A stretch of DNA of 64,000 nt. Origin: Beaufortia kweichowensis. Its lineage: Eukaryota > Chordata > Actinopteri > Cypriniformes > Gastromyzontidae. The position numbers were made by a program, and so were the translations under genes. The notes beneath the pieces are model-generated. The model was not told where the DNA came from. It worked only from the letters and a program-made list of their open reading frames with translations, and did no database searches. Each line of letters opens with the position of its first letter. Position 1 is the first letter of the stretch. Shown here one piece after another: positions 23,601 through 57,937 of this stretch. The stretch is from positions 2,364,501 to 2,428,500 of the forward strand of contig CM032802.1 in assembly GCA_019155185.1 (NCBI GenBank), in the 5' to 3' direction.

Positions 23601-26600
23601 AAATATCAGTTTCTACACTCTAAAAACAGATGTGTTAAAAATAACACAAGATGTGTCTAGTTAGGGACAACACACAGATGTGTTGTCCCTAACTAGATTT
23701 ATCTTTGTATAATTTAAAAACAACACATTTTGTGTTACTTTTAACTCAACTTGTGTTACTTTCAACTCAACATGTGTTGTCCCTTTTATGTATTTAACAC
23801 AAAATGACACATTATGTGTTAAACAGCATAACACAAAAAATGTGTTAAAAAATAACACATCCTTTTTTAGAGTGGAATAGTAGTATACAGTAGTATTGTA
23901 CTAATTAACTATAAATGTATTCTGCATTGTAGTCTGATACCTCCAGAAAGTATTTGTGGTTGGGATTTAACTGGTTGCTTCTGGCGATGAGAAGTCCCTC
24001 TTGTGTAATGTAAAACAGCCGGGAGATGTTGTTTTTTGAGTTTAGAGAATACTGAAGTCTGGGATTGAAGCCCTTTAGATCACACACAAACAAACTAACT
24101 CAAGTTCTTATGCTTAAACAGGGACATTAATGTAAGCAGTAATGTCAAACTGATGTTGTAATTCGATGTCAACATGTATGTGGTTAATATTGTTGAGTCA
24201 CGTACATCAGTAAAATCCTGATCCACGGCCTGCAGCGTGAGTAATGCGTTCCCGTATGTCATGACGAGAGAGGCGGGGCTTATGCTCTCTCTGACAAAAC
24301 CTCGGTACGCTGAACGGTTAAACTGGGGTGGATATTTGTTCTCAGCTAGAACCCTCACCAGAACCGTGGCAACAGTATATTTTAGAGGGTCGTCCAATTG
24401 AGCTGCCTGAACAAAATAAGAAAATGCTTTCAAACTAATAAAAACAAGTTTTACTTATTACAGAAAGAAGTTACTATGAAAGCTTTGAAATGTTTCAGAT
24501 GTACCATGACACGCAGTCTCAATGTCGGTGTCAGCAGTCTGTTCTCCACACGTCTGGTTAGTCTCACGTCTCCAGAATGACTGTCAATGATAAATCTCCC
24601 ATTATCTGCCCCTGAATTACAATACACACACACACGTCACTTTAATAGTACAGACAAAGCAAAGCATTTTTGAAGTTTAGTGGCAAAAGATATAACACCT
24701 GACAGGATAGTGTATGTTAATGTCGTTCTGATACCCTTGTCACCATCCACAGCTTGAATCGGACCTGGGAAAAAGTCCAAGATAATGTCCTGAAAGATAA
24801 AGGAAGAAAAATAAAGTTATCATACAGATGTAAATTTTTAGTGGAGTAAATACTCATGTAAGATCTTTCTCAAAGTTTTTTTACGTTTATGTCAGTCCAT
24901 ATTCTTTATAAATCCAAAGCACCATAACATCCATACGACTTGTATATTTCTTTAAATAGAAAACTCGTGTATAGACTGATATTTTCTGATGTCTGGACTA
25001 AAATGTGCTTCAATATATGAAAATGTCACATCCATAACACTGCAATTGCCAATTACAATTTAAAACTATATTGTTCGTTTTATTTTATTATTATTTATTT
25101 CCAGGTTTACCTGCTCGTTCTCAGTGATGTTGGCAGTATACAGAGGATTGGCACATATACGGTTGCTGTGATTGGTTGAGAGGAGAATACACGGCTGGAA
25201 TTGTGGATATTGGTCATCTCCATCCGTTACGTTGATGATTATTGTGGCAGTTGTATTGTAGTGCTCAGTGGTGTTTGACTCCTAAACCAACATAAACATT
25301 CAGGCATGTTTCAGTTTTTTTCAGTTTTGTTACTCTCTATTTTTTCATAATGCGAAATCAAAAGAAACTGTGTTTTTTGGGTGTTTTTGTGATACCACAG
25401 CATAAAGAGTGAGCTGTAGCTGAGTTTTGCTTTCATAGTCCAGTGATTTCTTGAGAATCACTCTTCCACTGTTGGGCAAGTCCACGCGAAAAAAATCAGC
25501 GTCAGGCTAAAATGTAAAAACACCTGGTTGTCATCAAGTACCCAATAAAGAACAGCTGTCATTGTAGAAAACATAATAACTAAAATAATAAAAACAAATT
25601 GCATTAGGATTTTATCCTCTGCTGAGGATTATAAGTTGCTAAAATGTAACAGTGATTTGTTAAGCAACAGACAACCGGACAAATATTTTTATATTTTTTA
25701 GCAATTTTTTTCTTAATTGGCTAGAAATATTGCTGTTAGGAAAGTATAAGATGAGATCATTCCTGTAATTGTGTTTTGTCAACCTACAGATGTTTCATCA
25801 ATGATGTATGTGAGCGTGTCTCCATCAGCATCCATGGCCTGGACAGTAAACACTATAGAGTTCACCGGTGTCAACTAAACACAAACAAATGATAGAAACT
25901 TTAAATAACAGTGAACGCAAAGCTTCAGGATTCATAAATGATGCTAAATGTCCTGTACCTCGCTGATCTCCAGAGATTGCATTGATCCTTGCAGGAACTC
26001 TGGTCTGTTGTCGTTCTCGTTCAACACCTCCACCATGATCCTGTGTTCAGCCTGACAACAAACATACATTTATTTGTCATCACCATTAGGAGATAAAAGG
26101 CTTTATAAATGTGACAAAAGTTAGCTGCACTTACTTTTAAGTTATCATGTTCGTAACACTTTACAGTTGTTGTTAAAACAGAGTCGTGCACCTGACATGG
26201 AATATAAATAAAAGATCATGTAATAATAGCAATGTGATGCATTTAATGTTTTTTTTGTTACCTCTCGATCAAGAATCCTGTTGGATGATGAGTTTAGTCG
26301 TAAAGTTTCCCCCTCCAGATAGAACCAATCTACATCCTTCCCAGAAAGCTTTAGGTTTATGTGATTGGACGAAAGATCTGCAGAGAAGCTAAGGTTGGTG
26401 ATGAAAGTTCCCATCTCGCTGTTCTCTCTGACCGTCACAAATTCACTTCGCCCCCCGTCACATTCACCAGCTGTCAAAATTACATATAGATTTTATTGAA
26501 ATAATGTCTGGATGACATTAAATTACAAGTATTTTTATTTTATTTTCATATATAAGATACGACTCATACACTGTAGAGATTCAGGTAAAGTATAGATCTA

Positions 26601-26914
26601 ACAGTTCTTGTTTATTCTCTTATTTTCAGTGTGAAGAAAACATGCATTGTCAAGCTCTGACATATTAGCCTGATTTTTAACATATATTATATTATTTTTG
26701 CAATTGTGTTCAATTGCAGAATTTGTTGAAGATAGTGAATATTTATGTTCATCTATGTTGTCATTATGTATCAAATACATGTACATGAGTTTTACACGTG
26801 TGATTTGTTTGTGTTTATACCCATTACAGAGTTCCAGCTGAATGCAGACAGAAGATGGCAGAATGTAAGAATCCTCCATAACGGTAGATGACAGAAGATC
26901 AACCTCAAAACCAT
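20673..26914 (-). CDS. cdhr5: cadherin-related family member 5-like (protocadherin of microvilli)
   Basis: Fourteen minus-strand exons join in phase to 946 residues: 26914-26821, 26470-26262, 26191-26135, 26051-25959, 25874-25788, 25506-25396, 25281-25111, 24789-24735, 24611-24505, 24406-24206, 24072-23941, 23591-23513, 23316-23123 and 21923-20673. The ATG at 26914 opens a signal peptide (MVLRLIFCHLPLWRILTF). Four cadherin-type repeats follow (VLNENDNRPEF, NVTDGDDQYPQF, AENKYPPQFNRSAYRGFV, LQAVDQDFTD). The spacing FNRSAYRG...LQAVDQDF matches the last CDHR5 repeat. A transmembrane helix (AGVCLILLGITLFMLV) leads to a very acidic ~400-residue cytoplasmic tail in one exon, with KTVSFGDCVVV. CDHR5 pairs with CDHR2 across intestinal and kidney microvilli. 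The mucin-like stalk of mammalian CDHR5 is missing. Paralogue (a or b) not resolved. Confidence 0.85.
23616..23873. mobile_element. MITE with CACTCTAAAAA ends and nested hairpin
   Basis: A 258-bp unit in a cdhr5-like intron starts CACTCTAAAAACAGATGTGT and ends ACACATCCTTTTTTAGAGTG, which are inverted repeats. It contains many short TGTGTTA/TAACACA blocks. A nested hairpin uses CTAGTTAGGGACAACACA against TGTGTTGTCCCTAACTAG. No coding capacity. Confidence 0.85.
24885..25052 (+). repeat. diverged fragment of the GGGCAA element
   Basis: Contains GTCAGTCCATATTCTTTATAAA and ends TGTCACATCCATAACACTGCAATTGCC-like sequence, resembling both halves of 10860-11166 with the middle shortened. It lies between two cdhr5-like exons. 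Confidence 0.55.
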
Positions 26915-29130
26915 CTCTCACACTGTCAGGTTTAAAAAAACAAGCATGTGAAAATGTTGCATTATTCTATTTATGTTAATTTCTGTAATGTTGATGAAAG
27001 CATGAAGATTAGTTACTGAAGTCACATGATCCAAGACGGGCTTTCTACGAACAGACCTGCTCTTATTTAAGACCTGTAAATCTGCTAGTTCTCTTTCTCC
27101 CTTATGGATGTAAAACACGAACTGACACACTTTTTAATTTGCTAATATTGAACAACATTTTAGTCATTTTGATAGTTTGTTTAATTAAGCAAGATTATAA
27201 AAACACTTTTCAGCATTTGATATTGACTTTTTTTTCGGAGCTCTTGTCATTCACATTGAGCAACGAGAGGATTACAAGTGAAAATTAAGTCATGTGTTTA
27301 CAAGATCTAAACAACTCAAATGATTTTATGTACAGTTTGTAACACAACTTATAAACAAACAATTCTCTCTATCCTTTCATTTCGGTCTTAAGGCAAACAT
27401 ACATGCTCAGATGGTATGTGTGGTAAACACATTGTGAAAGAAAGAATTTAAGCAAAACCTGATTTGTAAGTATAAAGGCTTCAGCCTAGTAGTGAACTAC
27501 CTCAAAAACTGGACATTTTTGGACATATTTCACCATATTTTATATGTTATACACCAAAAATCTGTTTTTAGTCAAACCTATACAAACACAACTAGAGAGA
27601 ATTAGTTCCTGCGTGCGTATGCATGTATGTGGTGTTGTGTGGATTAGGATTGTTATTTGGTTTCACACCAGCTATACAAGACTATTACACAAGTTCACCT
27701 ATACACACAGAATAAAACTGGCATTTAATGCTTTTCTTTATCAATATAATCATTCTGTTTTTCAATTCATTAGTTTCTTCTCATCAGATTCAATTGGGTA
27801 ATACAAAAACCATGTTTACCCACCTGTTAAGCAATGCTTCAGGTCCAATCAGATAACCAAATGTGTCTTTTCTCTCCGAAAATAATTACTTGTTGTCATT
27901 GCAAGACTCTTTAAATGTGTGTGAGAGAGAGAGTAAGAGTGAGAATAAGAATATGTGTGTGTGCGTGTAGGAGTCAGTGTGTTAAGATGTAAGTGCACGT
28001 ATGTGTCTGGGGCAATCGCACAACAGTCTGTGGATTAGTCTGAGGTTTAGTGTTAAAACGCACTGGATCTGGGCCAAGCTGAATGCGTGAGCTAAAGGCT
28101 TAACAGGTCAAATACCACATCACTCTGCTTTAACCATATTATCCTGAATCTAACCAATAGAATCACTCCGCTCCATTATACTGTCCAACAGAATATCAGT
28201 GGTCTGGTCAATAATGTCCTTCACAACCAATATATAATCAATAATCTATATTGCAATTGCCCTGCAAACAAAAAACTATATACATGACAGACAGATATTT
28301 GTTAGTATGCCACAGTTTATGTCTTAACCTAGTTTATGTTTTAACAACTCTTGATATAGTAACACAATAATAGACTGTACTGAAGACTGATTGAGAGTTA
28401 AAATTTTCAGCTTGAAATAGTGTTCCTACTTAACCCAATAAGATCAGAAGCAAAGGTCTTCTGTCTGTTCAAAGTGACCTTTGCATCTTAAACACATACT
28501 GATAAATAAATGAATGATTATTTTTGTTAGATTAAGTTGCATGCTCTTATGGGGGGTTGGTATTGAATGAAACAACAAGGAAAATAGGGAAAAAAATATT
28601 ATAGGAAGCGTGCATTTGGTTTATAAAACTAGTTACATACTAGTAGGTTACATACTATAGTATTTTTAAGAAACCTTGAAATGCAATGAAATGCAATTAC
28701 ACCATGGCACATGAATATGATCATTTTTTCAATGCAATTGCATATATTTAAGTATCATGGTATTAGCATGTGATAATAGCACTTTACCATGATACCATAA
28801 CAGGACTGTTTAGAAGGATATAAATTATACATGCATCTTACAAATTGTGTGAAATACAGTTAATTCAATTCTTTTTTTTTCAATTTGTATTTATTTATAT
28901 AGCTATTTTACAATAGTTGCAAAACAGCTTTTTAGATATTATCATTAGAAAGAAATAATTATAATGAATAAAAAACATTGTATTAAAATTAATATTATTG
29001 CAAGTGTATTGATTTGTGAAAGTAATTGATCTGTTGTGCATTACTGTTTGTTTGTCTTTTGATGCAAGTGTTGTGTTCCCTTGTAAAAGTGCGCATTATT
29101 TCTTAATGAATCTGTTTTGTGTACTTCACA
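26915..29130. other. spacer between divergent cdhr5-like and kcp
   Basis: No protein gene was seen. Near 26930 a minus-strand acceptor (CCTGACAG) just before the cdhr5-like ATG suggests an upstream non-coding exon further right; a donor-like AACAG|GTGGGT at about 27822-27832 is one candidate. The stretch 28867-28935 (ATTTATTTATATAGC...) resembles a common fish SINE-like tail also seen at 45370-45445. Confidence 0.4.
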
Positions 29131-29134
29131 AAGT

Positions 29135-29602
29135 TTAGGACCTCTGGCGCTCGACCAGTCCGGAAATCCGGAAACTTTCAGTCTGAAGTTTCTCTAGAGG
29201 AGGAGGATCAGTGTTAGTGGAGCAGATGAACGCAACCATCCGAGAAGATATCCTGACGTCTCCCTTTTTCTCCTTCAGACGTCTCCATTTTACTCTCGGA
29301 GGAGAAAAGCCAAACTTTCGCTTTGCTTGGAGAAGAAGAAAGCAAGAAAAGCGCTTCCTCAGCCGCAGGCGCGCTCCAGATGTTTCATGTTTGAAGGAGA
29401 GCAAGACCATACGATTTATTTCGCTCTTCTTCGGAGATATCTCGTTTTATATTTAAAAAAATCTTATTTAATGCATTTTAATATTTATTATATTTTTTGT
29501 CGAAGCAAATGTGATTTTTTTGCAACAGGGATTTTATTTTTTAAATAATGACAATTGTATTTTTTAGTATTTTTCTCAGGAGACAGTAAACGGGTTCTGA
29601 CA
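29135..29602 (+). promoter_or_regulatory. kcp 5' region
   Basis: A GC-richer block at 29135-29370 stands out from AT-rich surroundings and probably holds the start site and 5' UTR. A short run of open codons in several frames here is not conserved with any protein I know. The exact start site and any 5' UTR intron are not resolvable by eye. Confidence 0.35.
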
Positions 29603-49598
<19,996 letters not shown>

Positions 49599-49799
49599 GG
49601 AATGTGAACCGTACCAGGCACGTCTATCCCGTCATGCTGTTTTCAGTCAACCTTGAGATCTGACAAACTTATATCTTAGTGATCTTAAAGTCAACATGAA
49701 ACTCTTGCGCATAGTTGTTTTTTAATCCCACCCAACTACCCGACTTCATTCTGGACTTCATCCAGTTTTCCTTATATTAAGTATTCGGTTTCATTCAGA

Positions 49800-49805
49800 A
49801 ATAAA
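49800..49805 (+). terminator. kcp poly(A) signal
   Basis: AATAAA about 200 bases after the kcp stop, the nearest good candidate. Confidence 0.55.
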
Positions 49806-51124
49806 GTAAAACCAATAGCTTTTTATGTTTATGTTGTTTTATGTTGTCAAAATTTTATAAGATATCACCACACAATTAATCCTTTACCATGAACTACACA
49901 TGATCCATTTAAGGTTTTATTTTATTGGTGCAACTCTCTGTAAGGGTTTCTGACTTGCCGTGTTACCCGTGTTTAACATTAAAACTAAAATAAGATTGTT
50001 GTTTCCCTGTGAAGTGACTGGACAAGACACTGGACAATTGAACTGCCCACAGACTAGCAGAGCTTCCTTTAGTGTATGGACATTTCTACATTTCTTTTCT
50101 TGTAAAAAAACAGTCAAATAGACACTTTTTTCATTTTTCACGTTTATATTTTAATTAATTAATATGAGCTAAACATTCAGAAAGTGAAAATAAATTTTTT
50201 TAATTCATCACTTTATCGCACTGTTATTGAAAGGTATTTTTTGCTCTTGCACTGGTGATTAAATATATTCTTTAAATTGAGTTTTATAAGCCATATGTTG
50301 ACATAATGATAACCCATAAGCCATTACCTGATATGGTGCATTAACAGATTTGGTATTATAAGCTGTGGATATTATATATTAATAAGATTAATTGCTATTG
50401 CTATAAGTCATCAGTATTGGTATGTTTCATGTTCTTTGTATTCTAATTTTTTACAGTGTCACGTTATTACATTAAATACCACCTTCGCCCATGTCTAAGT
50501 TGTTCTCATTTTACTTGTGTTTAAAAAATATGGTAACTCTTTCTAATAAGGTTGTTTTTATTATCATTAGTAAATGCATTAGCTAACATTGCCAAGCAAT
50601 AAACAATATAGTTTTTATGCCTTTATAAATCTTTTTTAAGGTTAGGTACTGCCAATATAATTGTTAAGTCACTGTAGTTTATTGTGCAATAAAAATGTTA
50701 ACTTTAGATGTAAAATAATAAATGCTGTAGAAGTATTGCCCATTAGCTAATGCATTAACTAATGTAAACAATACAATTCTAAAGTAAATTATCAATAAAA
50801 TATTTACAAATATCAATAAAATGAATTATTAGTCATACACAATATATTTCTCCTAATACATTAACTTTAAAATACATCGTAAACCTTCATATAAATATTA
50901 ATATTAATAAAAATGAATTTATACATATTGAACATATTAAAAAAATATTATGTCTAAGGCCTTGACTATTCAGTCAGTCTCATCATTAAGGTACAGTACT
51001 GTATGGGTTGCCAGGTGTTCTGTATTTGATGTCTCCTGAATGAAGCTGAATGTTTCCTCTTGCAACCTGACTCTAATGGTTACCACGGCAACAGACGCTG
51101 CTTTGTTGTAATCGTACATCATTC
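49806..51124. other. spacer between kcp and the next gene
   Basis: AT-rich with no coding signal. GC content rises and conserved-looking spacing begins only just before 51125, so the promoter of the downstream gene is probably within 50950-51124. Confidence 0.4.
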
Positions 51125-54100
51125 ATGATGAGCAACAGGTGAGACACTTTCTCTTTTCGTGTTTGTGTTTAGTGCTTTTTACTATATGCTTAATATAAAA
51201 TAACACATAGGCAGTTGTAAGTAATCATCTAAAAACTGTATTTGTTGAAAACTGAGCTTCTGTGAGCTTTTGTCTTGTAGGATGGAAGACTGTGTGCATT
51301 TGGTCTGCGAGTCCCTCGGCCTACAGGAGGATGATGAGGTTAACAGTGAGATGATATGTTCACTTTACAATAGCATCTTCCTCATCTCCAGCAGTCTAGA
51401 GGACACACAGAGAGCCATTTCACAGGTAGATGAGTTACTCTACATTATCATAGCCTCATGCATTATAATAGAAAGAAAGTTTTGTTTGATCGGCTGATGT
51501 CACTGTGTGATGTCACTGTATGATGTCACTGCATGATGTGTTCAGGTCAGAGGAGAGACTGGAGTATTGTCATGTTCAGCAAGAAATGTTCTGCATGTTC
51601 TCTTAGTGATGGAAAGGCAACGTGAAAATAGAGAAGAGGTATTTTTATAATACATACATATATATATATATATTTACTGTATATTATTTCAATGTTATTC
51701 TTTCACTACTTTCTCTACTCTGTAATTGTCCTTCATTCTTTACATGAATACAAAAAGGAAATTAATCTTTGTCTTATCAGATTTTGAAGATGAAGTTTGA
51801 AGTTGAACTTAAGTGACAAGTTAAAACATGAAAAGACTTTTCTATATCTTCTGTAGTTATATTGGGATCTTCAAATGCTGAAAGCTGGAGGAGTCGACTG
51901 TCAGATTCAACACAACATACAATCACAAACAATCAGCTACAGCCCCAAACAACAGGTACAAACATGATTTCTAAGTTGATAACAATAAATATGAGAATGA
52001 ATGACATCATATTTTATATAATATAGTATAAAATAAGTAATATTTGGTTTACATTAATATATCAGATAATAATTATCTAATGAAACACACTAATATATTA
52101 TGTGTGTTTCATTAGATAATTATTATCTGATATATGGATTTTAAATATTATATTCTGAAATATATTGTAAGTAAAGTTATCATTTATTTAGTTATTTTAG
52201 TGTTTTTAGTTTTGCACTTACTGTGTACTGTAATATTGACTGACATAATATATAAATGTAATTCATAGGATACTTTTTCTTGAATTTATTCTTGAAAGTA
52301 TAAGTAAATAACATTACGGTTGTTTAAGTAAAATGTATGATTACTTACTGTAAAAATGATGATTATTTATTAAGTTTGTATTTCTACTTTTTTGTGTAAG
52401 TGGCTTGCAATAAAATGTTTGCTTAACAAAATGTAAATGTAAAATTTACTTTGTGCTACTGTGCATTATTTTCTTTTAGGAGCAGGACACAGAAGAGTTT
52501 AATATCCTGTATCTCCAGAATAAAGCCAAGAGACTTTACATCAGGTCACACACACACACACTTTTATTTACATGCTGACAATCAATTATTTCAATTGAAT
52601 TTACAATCTCCTGCATCTTATTCCAGACTGGTTCTTGATGGGGTTTGGACTCTCCTACCATCTCTGTCTCAGAGGAAAGTCTCTACGCGACAGGGCAACA
52701 TGTGTCACAACAGTTCAGACATTCTCCAACTCCTGCACTATAAGTATGACATCATCAAAGAGCAACTCTATCAAGAGATGCTACAGGATGAATATGGTGA
52801 GAAAAAAAAAAAAATGGGTCAAGTGGGAATATTCAGAATACAGTATGTACCCAAACATACAGATTTTTTTGGTTTGGTTAAAGGTATGGATTGGTGGGAC
52901 TCACTGTCACCGTGGCGACAGACAGAGTGTATGTGTGAAATGGGGGCATGTGTAGAACAAGCTTATGGAAACAGGGACTGGGTTAAAATGTGTGGGCTAC
53001 CCGGGGCTCTCCGGTGCTACAGGTACAGTACAAATACATTTGCTCATTTTTTATTTAGCCATCATACATGTACAACTCATAACTTTGCTTCTGATGTATT
53101 TGGTAGAAGTTGTGGTTCAGTGGTCCTGCGAGGATGTACTGAGAGTCTTAAACCCAGAGATCAAGCATGGTCATGTAAACCGAAAGAACAGGCTTGGACT
53201 GCTCTCATCTGCCTGTCTGAGCTGGAGTCTGTTTATCAGGAAGAGAAGGAATCTCTCACCGCTCTCATTCACAGGTTATTTATTGGTTGGTCAAAGAACA
53301 TGATGATAAACTTCTGTCATCATTTATTCACTCTCATGTTATTCAAAACCTGAACATTTCTTCTGTGTAACACAAATGAAGATATTTTAAGAAATGTCTG
53401 AGTGGTTCCATACAGTGGAAGTCAATGATGGCCAAAGTTGTTCTTCAAAATATTTCAGTTTGTGTTCTGCAGAAGAAAGAAAGTCAAGTTTGGAAAGTCA
53501 TAAGGGTGAATAAACGTTGATCATTCTGTCCCATGCAGAGTGGGACAGGAAGCTTTGCGTGTCATATATCTGAGTATGTGTGTCGCTGTACGGAGAGCCG
53601 AGAGAGAAAATCAGTCCCAGGCGGCGGTGCTGGTGGCCAGACAACACTGGCACAGATGGTGAGCGTTAAATCGTCCATATTTACATTCCATGATCCACCC
53701 ACATGCTTTCACCCGAAAGCATGCGAGATTAAACCGAAAATATCCCTTGTGAACTTCAGGCCCTTTATGAGAGGGTCCATCAGTCGGGAACTCGCTAGAA
53801 TTTGGCTGCAAGAAAATCTAGATCCTGCTACATCAGAACAGCAGGGTTGGATAACAGGAAGCTGCATGCAACAGGTACATGCTTCATATGCAATATTTGC
53901 TTAAACTGCTTGTCTCTAATGCAGTTTTATAGTAAGTCATATATGTTTTTACCCATCAGGCTGTGCTGCAGTTGGTGGTTCTGTGTCAGGAGCAGGAAAG
54001 GAAACGATTGGTGGAGATTTTGCACAGGGTTTCCTTGACTGAAGGTTTGAAAAAGCAACAGTTAAACAATTATTATTACATAATTAAAAGGACAGTTTAA

Positions 54101-57100
54101 CAAATAATGACTTTACTAGATGTCATTCCAAACCAGTTCATCTTTAGTCAAACATGAAGCAGATGTAAGACGGTAATGTTGCTTTATTATATGACAGTAA
54201 ATGGTGACTTGGGCCGTTGTGTTAGAAAAAAAAACATGAAACTTGTAAATGTATTCCACGTCTTTCACATTTATGCATTTAGCAGGGACTTTTATCCAAA
54301 GTGCATTTAAGAATACATTTACAACCTTTTTCATCAGTAAATGTGATGTTCACTAGGATCAAACCTATAAACTTTGTGCTACAAATGTAACGTTCAGTCA
54401 TATGGATTCAAACTTGAATATCATGAATATCAAAAATATATTGTTATGGTATCTTTTTGTACAGTATGTTGCTACAGTAAAGCATTTTTCAAAAATTACA
54501 GTAAAAAAGCATTTAACCTTATTACTTCAATAAAATGGTTACCACACAAAACAAATATTAAAGCCTATTGACCAATCAGAATCAAGAACTGCAACTAACC
54601 ATTTCATAAACATTAAAATCTTCTTTGTTGTGTTTCAATGAAGAAATAGAATAGAATCATTTAAATATGACAAGCATTGGTGTCATTGGTATGACATCAG
54701 CACTAAACGTACAACGACACCAACGTCTCTGGTTCTCATTAGTCATGTTTGTGTCTTTAAGATGTGGCTGAGGGAAATGCAGATGACCAGAGCTGTGTGT
54801 CCAGACTGCAGCAGATAAAGGTCTCTCTGCAGGAAGCACAGGGCTCTCATGAACCGATGGCATCAGGGTTTACTGGGATGGAAGTCTCATGGGGTGAATG
54901 TGCCATGCATTTACTGACCCAGCTTACTCTAGCTCATGATGATGAGACCTGGACTGTTTTATACTCTCTACAAGATCTGGTGAATCTCACAAACATACAT
55001 TTATTATTTTATGCATTTATCCAAAGCAACGCTTTCCCAGCTGAACTACAGAAAGCCTACATATAATATAAACCTTGTTTATTATGTGTATGAATAATGA
55101 ACTTCTCTCTTCGTAGGAATCTAAGGGTCTGTTGAATCTAGTGCAGAAATATGAGACAGAGCTACAGAGACCCAGATTCCACAATCTGTGTGAAGTTTTA
55201 CAGTCACGTGCACCAGCGCAGTCCACTGCCGAGCCAAACACAGTGAGATTAACAAAACTGTCGACATAAAAGAATTTGGAAAAGGTTTCGTAAATGGATT
55301 AGAGGATGAGAGAAACAGTGTCTAATGTCATTTACAGGAGAGAGAGAGATCTGAATATATCCAGGAAGAATCTTTGGATGGTGAAAAACAAGCACTCTGT
55401 ACTGGTAAAGTTAAACAATCGTACAATCCTTTCTAATGTCTTAAAGATGAAATTTCTGCATCAGCACCACTGAATGTAATGGCAAAATCAATTAAACATC
55501 TGACTCTGCTTTCATCTATTTTAATAATGTAAAAAAACATATTATTTAATGCATTTTCAATGCATAGTTCTATAATAATAGTAACATTAACAATATAAAC
55601 ACATAAAACATTTAACAACATAAAAAAATGTATTCTGTGAAATTTGTAAAATCCCAGAGGAAAATTTTATTGCTCAGCGGTTTCTTTTTCTGTGGAAATT
55701 CTTAGTTCTCAGTTGTGTTTCATTTACGAATCAATCTCAGATGGTTCTCTAAAAATTGCTTACATCAAATAGAAATAAAAACAAATGAGACATTTATTAA
55801 AATACAGGAAGAGTATGGAGCTCAAGAATTTATATTGTATAGGTCAAAATGATGAGACATAATTTTGAGAGTTTATATTGAAATGTTCAATAATATTGAC
55901 TTTTGATGTCAGACTTGACAAATCTGAATGTTTGTGTCATTGTTGAGATCTCTTCTGAAACTCTAATGACAGAGACATTTGTGAGATTTCTGACTCTTTC
56001 TCAGGAGAAATATCTGAGACTTAAGCAAACGTTTCCATTTACTCTCCATTTAATCTCATTGTTGTCTAGGAGAAATAATTGAAATATTAAAGATCTGACG
56101 TTATTTCTTTTTTATGAGATGCACTTGTTTTTCCATGTTTGCAGGGTGTGGCATGGCTTTAGATCCCGAGGACACGCCATATTTAGAGATTCTGTGTGTC
56201 AGAGACCCGAGAGATGAGGCAAGCATGATGGAGACGAGAGATGGAGAAAGAGAGAGAATATATGGAGGTACTGAGAGCAGAGAAAGCAATGAGGGTATTT
56301 CAGTAGAGAAACAAAACTCTCTTATCACACTGGCCTGGAGCAAACCAGTGCATGAAGAGAATCAGATGCAGGTACACATGTGAAATGCATGTGAAAATTC
56401 AATTTTAATGTCTTCTATTTTGGCATAAACTCTGTATAAATTTGTTCAGTTTAACTAAAACAATGTTTTATTTCTTGCAGGAAGTGACTTTATCTGTACA
56501 GGAAGAAGAGTCATCCCCTACAACAGTGCAGGAGAGACCTTCCAACACAATTCACAATCCACGTGAAGTGAATATATACACCCACCAGGAAAACATAAAT
56601 ACTGTCCCACTCCAAACAAGAGCTGAAGACATACAGACAGAGATTCAAACAACACAAGATCATTCAACATTCACTGCCGTAAGAATCTCACATTAATCTA
56701 GTTTATTACAAGCAAACCCTTGCATTACCTAAATATCCTCCTCCATCACAGTGTTCTTGTTTTGACCAGACTGGACACCAAGATGAAGATGTCAGAGATG
56801 AACATCACACAATCCAACCTCCCACTGACCACCAACAACCCATCGTGACACTATCCACACAATCCACTGACACAACAGATACAATCACACCATCAACAAG
56901 CACACGGCCCACAGATCAGAAACAGATTTGTGACGCCCGAGAGATGGAGACATTACAGCAGGAGCAGATGAGGGAGGAGGAGACAGAGGAGAGAGGAGGT
57001 GAAGAACAGCAGCTTCAGCGGGAAGCAACGATGCAATGTCTAGTGAACATCCAGAGGAGAGCAGAGAGACGCTGGCAACGAGATCGTGACAGACAACTGC

Positions 57101-57906
57101 TGAGAGTAAGTACACAAAACACTCTTGAACATAAATGTGCTTCAAAAGTTCTCCTTGGAACTGTTTTCGGTTCTTGAAAGAACAACTTTTTTCAAAAAAT
57201 GTTATTGTCTAAAAAACCTTTTCCACTATAAAGAACTTTTATGTGTCATAAAAAAGTTTTGTGAATGTTAAAGGTGGTCCAATTCCATAGAAAAACCATT
57301 TTGGCTGTTTCATAAAGAAACTTTGTTTTTGAGTGTATATAGGAAAATGTTTAGTTGGAGGAAACATTAGTTATGGTTTCTTCTACCAAAAACAAGCATG
57401 ATTTTATTCTTCACCCTTTCTCTCACCTTTACATCATCTTTTTATAGATCTTAAATATCTTTAAAATGTACATAATCCAGTGTTGTAAGGCCTGTGGGTT
57501 TGCTGTCAGCCTAAATATATTTTGGGACGCTCTATTAAACCAGTTTAGTTTATGTTGACAAATTGTATGAATACTGTTTTGTGTGTTTTTGTCAGGTTCA
57601 AGAGAGACTGGCAATTGTGCAGAGTCGAAAGGCTGATGAGGATCTGTTGGGTCTGACGTATCTAACCGACACATTACGGCAGGTACAGAACTCTAACTGA
57701 ACCAGCTGAACAAATTTAGATGCAACAAAGAAGTCTCAAATTAATTACAGTGAAAGTAAAACTCTTTAGAAGTAAAACTCTTTTAGTATCTTCATGGCTT
57801 GATAAAATGACAAGAGAATATTTCTGTAAATTCTGTGCATAATTTACATGATAAAATATAAAATTTTCTTGTAAGTGTAACTTTTAAATGGTAGTGTATG
57901 TGCATG

Positions 57907-57937
<31 letters not shown>

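Noticed and set aside
52451..53353. A single 300-codon plus-strand open frame
   Set aside because: It runs through introns; real exons of the unrecognised gene in this stretch join in phase by GT-AG splicing and only partly share this frame.
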